A stretch of DNA of 64,000 bases from Symbiodinium microadriaticum (lineage: Eukaryota > Sar > Dinophyceae > Suessiales > Symbiodiniaceae). The notes below the pieces were generated by a model. The model searched no databases. It had not been told where the DNA came from and was given only the letters and a program-made list of their open reading frames with translations. The stretch lies in assembly GCA_001939145.1 (NCBI GenBank), contig LSRX01001599.1, positions 14,205 through 78,204 of the forward strand. The letters run 5' to 3'. Below are positions 56,539 through 64,000 of this stretch, in pieces. Both the position numbers and the translations under genes were made by a program. The stretch's first letter is position 1. Every line of letters starts with the position of its first letter.

Positions 56539-56882
56539 GCACGGCAACCCGAGAGGCCGTAAAACTCCGGCATGTCGCCGTCACCATGTCTTACAGTCGC
56601 GACTGTTATGCATGTAAGTATGCGAGCCTCTGCTGGTGGCCGTGTCGCTTGTGGCCTTGTCCAGTTTTCGTCCCAACCCCTCCTCCCCAAGTACTGGTTT
56701 TGTTCCCAGGTATTTGCATCATGAACGTGTTTCCGAGTTCCTGCTACTCAAGTTTCGATCATGTCTTAATATGCATCGGTCGTCTTTTTAGATTTCTTCA
56801 TTCAAGCCCATCTCTGCATGCATTGTAGCACCATCCTTGGCTCGTTGTCTGTTACGGTGCTCCCGAGAACTTCCCCGCTCAG
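56539..56882. other. Channel intron, right part
   Basis: Nothing recognised. Ends with the AG acceptor at 56,881-56,882. Confidence 0.55.
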
Positions 56883-57328
56883 GTTTGAGATTACGCACAG
56901 TGGTGGATGGCCACTTCTCGTGAGGCCCGTCCTGGAAAAGCTTGGTTGGGGCTTTTCAATTCCATTTCTGATATATGTAACTTTGGTGATTTTCGCAGTT
57001 ATTCGTATCGTGACGGCCCTGTTCTTGAAAGAAACGCTCACATGTGCTGACGATGATGCCGCAGTGGCACTGAAAGAGAAGTCCCGGAGAACGCGCGTGT
57101 ACAAAGAGAAGCTCCGCGAAGTATTCCTGGCAGCAGACAAAGATGGAGATGGAAATCTTACTCCAGAAGAATTCTTTGCCACGCTTGGTCTTCCAAAGGT
57201 TCGAAGTTATTTGAGTTTGTTGGAAGTCAACATTAAAGACTGTGATCCGCTCTTCGAGATCCTGGATGATGGCGGCGATGGCGTCATCACAATTGAGGAA
57301 TTTTGCAAGGGCATCCTCCACTTGAAAG
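56883..57328 (+). CDS. Voltage-gated cation channel, exon with filter, S6 and EF-hands
   Basis: Joins the 49,010 exon in phase (Met, then FEITHSGGWPLLVRPVL). Next is S6 (SIPFLIYVTLVIFAVIRIV) with TALFLKETL at its end, a helical linker, and two EF-hands. The first loop DKDGDGNLTPEE is canonical, Glu at position 12. The second, DDGGDGVITIEE, has Gly at position 3. Calcium binding to these hands would let cytosolic Ca2+ modulate gating. In the filter the Glu present in T-x-E-x-W of bacterial Na+ and Cav-type channels is not at that site; the residues before the Trp are H-S-G-G. Exon end: GC donor at 57,329. Confidence 0.88.
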
Positions 57329-57432
57329 GCAGGAACGTGCGTTGCAAAGGATGTTTCGAGTGCATCTGAATGTTGTTCCATGTAGAGCGTCACGAGCTAA
57401 GTCCTCCTGCTGACTTGTCGCCCACAATCCAG

Positions 57433-57635
57433 GCCAAGCCAGTGCATTGGACATCATTATGCTGCAGAGGGAGAATCGCAGGATTCAGATAGCATGTCAT
57501 GAGATTCGACGCACGCTCAAGAACGTCGTCAAGGCCCCTGCCTTTCTGATAGTGCTTTCCGTTGGGTTTGAGATGGATCCGTCTGTGCCGTCAGGTGTCG
57601 TTACAAAATACAGCGCTCTCGCGCAGAGGGCGTAG
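57433..57635 (+). CDS. Voltage-gated cation channel, C-terminal exon
   Basis: Joins in phase across a 104 bp GC-AG intron to give GILHLKG then QASALDIIMLQRENRRIQIA and a basic stretch EIRRTLKNVV. This helical tail after the second EF-hand is common in the alveolate members of the family. The frame is open to a TAG at 57,633-57,635, but I cannot tell whether the last 25 codons are translated or whether a further intron intervenes. Confidence 0.75.
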
Positions 57636-58603
57636 TTACCCCACATTCGAAATGTTAATCTGCACGAAAGTCTGGCCTGTTCGCGGAACATCGGTGCATG
57701 TCGACCTCTTGTTTTTGTATTGGAAGCCCAAAGCCAAAGCATCCCCTGGCCCTAAAGGGTTGTCTGACGGTTTCTGAATTTTGAGGAGGTTGGAAGGAGC
57801 GGCTACTTGCACACAAGACTTCCGGTGCACAGAAGAAGTTGATGCGCTAAGGAGGGCCCATGGCCCATGCATGAAATGTATGATGCTCCAGGGTCCTAGG
57901 TTTTTGTAACTTTGTCAACGACGTCATGCATGATTCGTTGTCGCCCATGCAGTCATGCAGTCATCCCACGTGGTAGGTGTTGCTGTCTGCACTGCGCCAC
58001 TAGTGGTTCAACTGGACGGCTGCCTTTGCAATTGGGGCGAGACTAGAGAAGCCGCCCTCTGCACGATCCAGGTGCTCCAGGTGCCGACGAACGCAGAGCA
58101 AACACGGTGCGCTCCTCAGCAATCTGGACAGGGAAAGCAGCCGCAGAATCCCAAGAAAGAGTAGAAGAGAAACAGAACTCAGCTGCTGAGCGACTTTCAG
58201 GCCGGCGCACGGTCAATGAGGAAATGGTTCTGCATCCCGGAGTTGCTTGGTCTCCAAGGCTTTACAGCAGCATGTGCAGCCAGCACGGGACTGTGCAGTT
58301 TTGTGTTCAGTGCGGGCATTGAGGTCATGCTACTTGGCTGTCTCGAGCTTCTGAGCCTTCCCAGCAGATGGCTCGCTTCGACTTTTGTCATGGCCTGACG
58401 GTCGAAATCCGTTCAACAGGCCATGTAGGCAAGATGCTCAAGTTCTACAGCTGCCGAATGGCATTGTAGAGTGATTTGGGAGATTTGCGCAGCTCGATTG
58501 ATGATCGCATGCCGCGCTGTACAGGCTTATGCTTCAAGTCAAAGAGCATGTCTTTCATGCACGCCGCAGACCTCACATGAGCAGCAACCGTGCACGGGTC
58601 CAG
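57636..58603. other. Spacer between the last channel exon and calpain block 3
   Basis: Short frames; nothing recognised. Ends at the AG|G acceptor before 58,604. Confidence 0.4.
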
Positions 58604-59780
58604 GATGGGCTTGTTCGGTTGCTTCGCATACGGAATCCTCACGGCATGGGCTCGGGACTCAGCCCAGAGGCAAGGCCTTGGCAAGGCTTTGGCAAGCGCC
58701 TTCAGGGCCTTTCATCTCGGACTCAGGCGAGTGGAACGGCGAATGGAGCCACTGCCTCGCTCGTCCAATCTCCTTGAAAAATCCTTGGAAGCTCGAGGTG
58801 ACAAATCCGCAGAATGGACTGAGGGACTCTCGAGCAGCTTGGCTGACTTGGTCCAGGCTGTCTCCGTCATTTGCGCAGCTCTGCAAGGCGAGCTGGGATG
58901 CACTGGCGCCAGCACCCCAATGGCTCACAGGTTCAAGGTAGTCACTGGTATTCAATGACAGCCCTGCCAGCTCCTCGCTGGCAACGGGCATGGACTAGAT
59001 GCTCCTTTTGTCAGGTTGACGACGGCACGTTCTGGATGGACTACACCCACTTCCTGATGGGATTTCAGGCCGGCCTGGTGGGAGCTTCGACAGGTTTCCA
59101 GGTGTTTCCAGCATTGCTGCATTTTGGCGTACATGTCTCACTGGTCTTCCACTTTCCGGCTCGGCGGGCTTCAGCGGAACACCACAACGCAGTAAATTGT
59201 AAGCGAAGGTTTGACATTGCCTTAGACTGTCGAGACTTCGCAAGGTGGTCGATGTTTGCTGGGCCCTGAGCCTGGCAGAGAGAAGCCGTTGCCCAACAGG
59301 AAGGCTTATCATCCCCTGCCCCGAGGAGACACCAAGCCATGGAACATGACAAGTTGCAGACATGGGACCTGACATGGCTTGAGTTTGCCACGCATCCAGG
59401 CCTGGCTCATCGCGGCTGGCATGGTGCGAGCTTCCCCAACACTTTCTGCGCAAAGTCTTCTGGAAGTCGGATATGCAAGGACCGGCGGGATTCCAGGATT
59501 TGAAAGATTGACGGGAGCTTGTTCCATCCCATCCCTCGTATTCAGCGCATGCACATCCGCTTCCAGTACTTCTACGAGCTGCACTGTGATGCAGCCACAA
59601 CTCTCTATGCCATGGCATTGCAGCCGACGAAGCGAGGCCTGCCTGGCATAAAGGGCAGTGTCTGGCTGCATGTTTCCTTTCTTGAGCGCGGGGGCCGAGT
59701 GGTGCAAGGCTCCTGGTGCAGAGAAGATCGCAAAAAAAGCTACAAGCCAGGCCGGAATCTGCTGTTCATGCTTTCGGATC
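58604..59780 (+). CDS. Calpain-type cysteine protease, exon block 3 (catalytic Asn and C-terminal part)
   Basis: 58,604-58,643 encodes DGLVRLLRIRNPHG with the catalytic Asn at 58,634-58,636. 58,727-58,747 is a 21-base exon for EWNGEWS. 58,798-58,841 encodes DKSAEWTEGLSSSL. 59,015 to about 59,072 encodes VDDGTFWMDYTHFLMGFQ. From 59,400, LAHRGWHGASFPNTF. Then about 59,560-59,770, YELHCDAATTLYAMALQPTKRG and SVWLHVSFLERGGR, a probable calpain C2-like beta-sandwich. These are the calpain blocks that follow the HAYS block (RNPWG, EWxGxWSD, DDGxFWM). Donors at 58,644, 58,748 and 58,842 are GC. Phases are compatible with block 2 at 47,220. The final exons and stop codon are uncertain. Confidence 0.8.
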
Positions 59781-60576
59781 AATTTCCAGTGAGCGGGAGG
59801 GAGCCACTAGATAAATGTAGGCTGCTATCTTTGCAGGTGACATCAGTTTGCTGGTGCTCCGGATCAGCCATGACCCAAGTAAAGTACTTTTGTGTTCCGC
59901 TCTGCACAGTAGTCTGACGACGCTTTTTCCCGGTATTCTCTCATATTTTTGCTGGATGGGAGGGACGGTCGGAGCGTCAACTGATTGTGCTGTGAATGCT
60001 GCGGCATTTGTCAAGCTGCCGGTGTTTCCGTGTACCGTCTGCAACGGTGCGATGCTGCGGCCACTTGGTATCATGGTCGTTCCATTGCAATGCAAACCTA
60101 AAGGCTGGGAGGTGTTGTCTTGACAAGCAACCAGCTTCGAGCAACCCGAGTACTGCGAGGGTCCAGCGTCTTTAAATCTGAAAACTGTTTCTAAGCAGTT
60201 TTGCGCTCAGTAGTCCTTGAAGTTTCCTCCACTTTTACAGCACAGCCCTGCGCGACACAGAGCCAAGGTTGTGGTTGATCGCGCTGCCCAGGTGCGCAGA
60301 CTGATGCTGACTGAGATCACAAGTTCCGGCATTCAAGTGTTGCTCATGTTTGTGAGAGTACGAAAGTCCACTCTCAAAAAAAGCTCCGTGAGTGCTATTC
60401 GCAGGATACTGGCTGTATCCACGACCTCTTGCCCGTCCTGCAGTACCCGTGCGCAAGATCATGTTCTGCTGCAGCATGGGCGGGCTGCGCTGAACCGTGC
60501 AAGCGCTCTCAGCAAGGGCGTGCAGGACTTCCGATGAGGAGCATAGGTTCAGCACAGGCAATATGCTTGTAGCCAG
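59781..60576. other. Spacer upstream of the fibro-slime gene
   Basis: No motif recognised; may hold the calpain 3' end and the start of the next gene. Confidence 0.35.
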
Positions 60577-61869
60577 GAGCCGGCTGTGCCAGACTCAGAA
60601 TTTCCTGACACGATCTTCTTCGATGCGGTGCTCCGGGACTTCAAGGCTGACCACCCGGACTTCCAGCTGCTCAGCAGACTCCTTGCTAGTGACGAGGGTA
60701 GGGGAAGTATGGGAAGTTTGGGATGCACGATGCAAGATGTGTCTGAAGCATCTTCTGCTAAGGTCGATGGATGGGCACAGTGAAGGCCTGGTGGAAGACA
60801 CCCTCGGTCCGGACAAGAAGCCAGTCTACAAGGGCGGACTCCAGCTGTCGAACAAGTCGAACTTCGATCAGTGGTTTCGCGATGTTCCTGGGGTGAATCA
60901 GCGGATCGAGTTCAAGCTCGACTTGAACAAGAGCGACACGGGAACGTACGTGCATGACGATCCGAACTTTTTCCCTGTGGATGGCCAGGGGTGGAAGGAC
61001 CTGTGAATCTTCTTAGCATCGATTGCTTAGGGCAGGTGGGTCAGACACTGCCCTTCACCTCAGATTCACGCACGGCCATGTTGCACGGAGGCTTAGTCTG
61101 AATGGTACCCCCATCATCCACGGAGACATGGGCCTCACAGAATAAGTGGGCCTGTCGCATGCGAGAGGACAGTGCCATTGCGCTCGATGGCCTGGAACAC
61201 AATTTCTATTTTACCCTCGAGTTGCATACTACGTTCGTGTACACGAGCCAGGGGCCTGTCTGTGTTCGATGGCAATAAATCGAGTGCGTTGAAGGGTCAG
61301 TGCGAGTCAGTGCAGTGTAATTAATCAGATGAATGATCTAGTGACTAGTGGCTTTCGAAGGTGGTGATCAGTTTACATTTCGGGGAGATGATGATGTTTG
61401 GGTCTTCATGCACCCCGGCTGCAAAGCGATGGGTGTGCTTTTGCGGTTTTGCTTACCTGTTGTGTTGCATGCGTGCAGCGAGGAACGATCGTCTTGTCAT
61501 TGACTTGGGTGGTGTGCACAATCCCATGGAGAAGACCTTCGACTTGGATAGCCTGAACCTGACTGAGGCGAGGAGTTTGACTAGTGTCGAAGTATCTCAG
61601 TCAGCCTCAACCTGCCCGGATGTGTTGGAACTCCGTCCAGGGTTCTGCGGTCTCCTTGAGCTTCTTCTTCGCAGAGAGACGGTGTTGTGGCTCCGAGTTT
61701 CGCGTGGAGACCAGCATTGTGCCGGTGAAGGGCTCCTGCACGATCTGGGGTGATCCGCATATCTCCGTGTTTGACAGTGGTTTGTTCGGCGCAGATGAGT
61801 CGGATCCGGTCTCGATCTTGACCAGCGGCGACTACTGGTTGGTGAAGAACCAGGATATTTGCATCCAAG
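60577..61869 (+). CDS. Fibro-slime/PA14-like and VWD protein, exons a-f
   Basis: Exons 60,577-60,697, 60,786-about 61,000, about 61,170-61,246, 61,361-61,409, 61,483-61,567 and 61,641-61,869. In order they give TIFFDAVLRDFKADHPDF; LVEDTLGPDKKPVY, SNFDQWFRDVPG and FFPVDGQGW; LEHNFYFTLELHTTFVYTS; GDQFTFRGDDDVWVFM; NDRLVIDLGGVHNPMEKTF; SLSFFFAERRCCGSEFRVET. This is the fibro-slime domain, a calcium-dependent carbohydrate-binding fold of the PA14 group, with its GDDDVWVF and DLGGVH motifs. The last exon then starts a VWD domain (CTIWGDPHISVFD and GDYWLVKN). Introns are 73-170 bp; donors GT, GC, GC, GC and GT are resolved except at about 61,000, where GT or GA is possible. Such proteins are usually extracellular; start and signal peptide are not resolved. 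Confidence 0.82.
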
Positions 61870-62424
61870 GTGCTCGGCATTGCTTTGCTTGAGTTGATCT
61901 CGGTTTGTCTGTACGAGGCCGAGCAAACAATAACAACAGCACGCCCGCTGGGTCGGTGAGGAGGGTGAGGGTCCCCATCGCAGCTGACGGACGTACACTC
62001 GTATCGCAGAAGGTGGGCAAATCATCCAAGAAAGACCCATAGCCAGGGGTGCGTGACCGATGCTTCGATTCGCTTCTGTGCACCGACACGCGATCCACTG
62101 AGACATCGTATCCCGGACTTTGAGCACCGAGTTTCGACGCCCTACCTCATCCTCGAACAAAAGCGCAGCCGTGCTCGTACTGATCCGAGGGTTCTTGTGC
62201 GGGGGTTGTGGCTTTGAATATCAACACGTGAAGCTGAGCATCTAGCCAGTAGGCAGGTTCATGGAGAGGGGTCCGAGGTTCGGGAATGGTGCTGAGCTGC
62301 CAGCCCGAACTATGATGGCGGCAGAGTGGGAAGGGTTGCAGCAGGGATCCGCACCCTCTCTGAGAGTTAGGGGCCCAAACTGCAGTTGCTAAGCACTTGA
62401 ACTTTCTGCGTGCTATGCTCGAAG

Positions 62425-62770
62425 GCCGGTATGGTACAACCAAGTTCACTGTCGCCGGCCAGTCTGCTCTTCTTGAGTTGGCAGTCAGTGGCCCGTTTGT
62501 GCGCAACGAGACCCTCATCATTCAGCCAATGAATGGCCAGGTTACCTGGGATGGTGCCACCATTTTGAAGCACATTCCCTCCGAGTTTGTAAAACCCTTC
62601 AGCCGAATAAAGTTTATCGATGGAGATGAGCACATCGACGAAGTTCTGAAAGGTTATCCAGTGAAGCTGATTCGCGCGTTTTTCGTCCGCAATGTGGAGA
62701 TTCTGGTAAACCGCTGGCCAGAACACATTGACGCCATCATCCGCATGCCGCAGCAGCTCTACGGCCAGGC
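62425..62770 (+). CDS. VWD domain continuation, exon g
   Basis: Joins 61,869 in phase across a 555 bp GT-AG|G intron: DICIQ then GRYGTTKFTVAGQSALLELA, GPFVRNETLIIQPMNGQVTW, then FSRIKFIDGDEHIDEVL and VEILVNRWPEHIDAIIRMPQQ. This is the beta-strand-rich body of a von Willebrand factor D-like domain. The next expected block (GHCGNFNG) should begin the following exon but was not recognised. A TA/TG microsatellite starts about 40 bp after the exon. Confidence 0.8.
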
Positions 62771-62805
62771 AGCTGCACCCTCGCACACACCTTGCAATAT
62801 TATTT

Positions 62806-62881
62806 GTATATATATATATACACACATGTATATATACACATACATGTATGTATGTATATGTATGTATATATATATATATAT
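62806..62881 (+). repeat. TA/TG microsatellite
   Basis: TATATA and TATG/CATA units inside an intron of the VWD gene. Confidence 0.85.
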
Positions 62882-63280
62882 TTAGAGGGCAGGTTAAGAG
62901 TCGGCAGGAGAAGTCAAAGTAACAGGTCAGGTTCAGGTAGGCTAGGGAACTCGAATTCAGGAATGTGAGTTGAGATGAGGTCAGGTCGGGTACGGTGAGT
63001 GTAGGGCCGGGTAGATGCAACCTCGGGCCAAGCAAACATGCTTTCTGGTAGTACTGCAAGGCAGGGAAATGCTGCAATTGGGCTCGGGTTGATGTTGTGT
63101 TATGGGGTATGCTACAATGTCTGAAGCGACTCCAGTGCCGATTCATTCGTGCACATCTTGCTCTGGTAGGATGGGCACTGTGGAAACTTCAACTTCGATC
63201 CCAGTGATGATACAAAGGCACAGTGCCGGTCTCGCATAGTGAGTTGCGTGTTTTTGTTGAGACATTCTGAATTGGCAGGA
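62882..63280. other. VWD gene intron
   Basis: G/A-rich start (ggtcaggttcaggtag-type repeats at 62,885-63,000); no exon recognised. Confidence 0.4.
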
Positions 63281-63762
63281 GCTGATCCTGGAGAGGAGTG
63301 GAGGCCCCGTGTCCAAGGATGAGTCGCTATTTCCCGAATCAGGCGACTGAGCTGGAACAGCCGCTGCAGCGAGCTGCAAAACGCTAACTGTGGAAGAAGG
63401 TGGTTTTTTGCATCTGAGGACCTGTGATTCAGGCCTTCGTCGAAAAGTCGCTGGAGGAATGTGACGCCGAGGCGCAGAATGCTTGAGCAGTGGCTTCACA
63501 GTTAGCTTCGCTGTTAGCTTCAACAGAGCTCTCAGTAAGGTGCGGCTGCAAGCAGAGGACGTGTGTGGATCGCATGGCATCTCGAGCTGCAAGAGATCTA
63601 TCCTGCAATCGGCACTGTCTTACATGCCATACTGAGAGCCCTGCTTACAGAGGCCACAAAACTCGCGCACTGCTCGATGCATGCATCTTTGACTTCTGCT
63701 TCGCCGGGAAAGACTTTGCGGTAGAAGACAACATCGTCATGCAAGAAGCAGAGACAGACTAA
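63281..63762 (+). CDS. Probable C-terminal exons of the VWD gene
   Basis: Three exon-like stretches after AG acceptors. From 63,281, ELILERSGGPVSKDESLFPE. From 63,433, AFVEKSLEECDAEAQNA. About 63,650-63,762, ALLDACIFDFCFAGKDFAVEDN with a TAA at 63,760-63,762. Cys-containing C-x-x-D-x-C-F-x-G blocks like the last one follow VWD domains in related proteins, where they pair in disulphides. Junctions and phases were not resolved, and the gene could continue beyond the window. Confidence 0.5.
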
Positions 63763-64000
63763 TGACCATAATGACTGATTCTGCCAGTTTTGATTGCCTG
63801 CAAGTGCCTGCACCTGCACGATCATTTCCCATCTCTCCGAACAGCTGGGAATCGGGTTTGACGTGCTATATACAGCGGCTTCAATTCATGTCTTGCGACG
63901 TGAAAGCATGGACTTTTGATCGCACGACAATAGTCTGCGATGAATGCAGACACTGTGTGGCGACAAGGCCTCAACCAGAGCAGTTGCCAGGCAGTGCCCT
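63763..64000. other. End of window, nothing recognised
   Basis: No coding or repeat signal seen. Confidence 0.4.

Noticed and set aside
1..64000. CRISPR arrays, bacterial operons, tRNA and rRNA genes
   Set aside because: No regularly spaced identical repeats, no ribosome-binding pattern, and no tRNA or rRNA signature was found by eye; introns and retroelements mark this as eukaryotic nuclear DNA.

Overview
This 64 kb window reads as nuclear DNA of a photosynthetic dinoflagellate, most like Symbiodiniaceae or a relative. All recognisable host genes lie on the + strand. Exons joined by family conservation and reading phase give 17 introns whose acceptors are all AG|G and whose donors are 12 GC and 5 GT, a dinoflagellate habit. 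One gene has an ER signal plus a Tat-type lumen signal, as expected for a complex plastid. The mobile elements (a tyrosine-recombinase retroelement carrying a methyltransferase, a copia element, degraded LINEs) also fit. Exon edges here were inferred by eye, not by transcript mapping.

Layout. 1-1,910 is a strand-biased array of the tetramer ATTG (74 copies). 1.9-20.7 kb is mostly gene-free: GTTG/CAAC-rich DNA, one likely coding exon near 10.9 kb, a decayed LINE reverse transcriptase (12.9-14.9 kb), two degenerate tandem repeat fields (15.5-16.1 kb) and trinucleotide microsatellites. A single-exon polysaccharide deacetylase is at 21.1-22.3 kb. A 6.0 kb YR retroelement with complete A1-B1-A2-B2 split direct repeats is at 24.6-30.6 kb; it holds a small membrane-type ORF, a gag-position ORF, reverse transcriptase/RNase H, tyrosine recombinase and a cytosine methyltransferase-like domain.

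From 32 kb host genes are dense: a PDZ protein (32.3-33.4), a class I release factor (35.0-35.7), a coiled-coil protein (35.9-37.0), a thylakoid-lumen-type protein with three exons (38.6-39.75), a lipase (44.07-45.1), an EF-hand voltage-gated cation channel (48.3-57.6) and a fibro-slime/VWD protein (60.6 to about 63.75). The exon blocks of one calpain-type protease occur once each and in the right order at 40.7-41.1, 46.7-47.2 and 58.6-59.8 kb. The lipase lies between blocks 1 and 2 and the whole channel between blocks 2 and 3.

The channel's pore exon is split from its S6/EF-hand exon by a 7.9 kb GC-AG intron that contains a copia element with 80 bp LTRs. That element's 3' LTR is cut into a 37 bp and a 43 bp half in opposite orientation. 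Flipping 50,716-56,490 would restore both an intact LTR and a 5 bp target duplication, so the segment appears to have inverted after insertion. The nested calpain arrangement and this inversion are the two most unusual features; the ATTG array and the methyltransferase-bearing retroelement come next.
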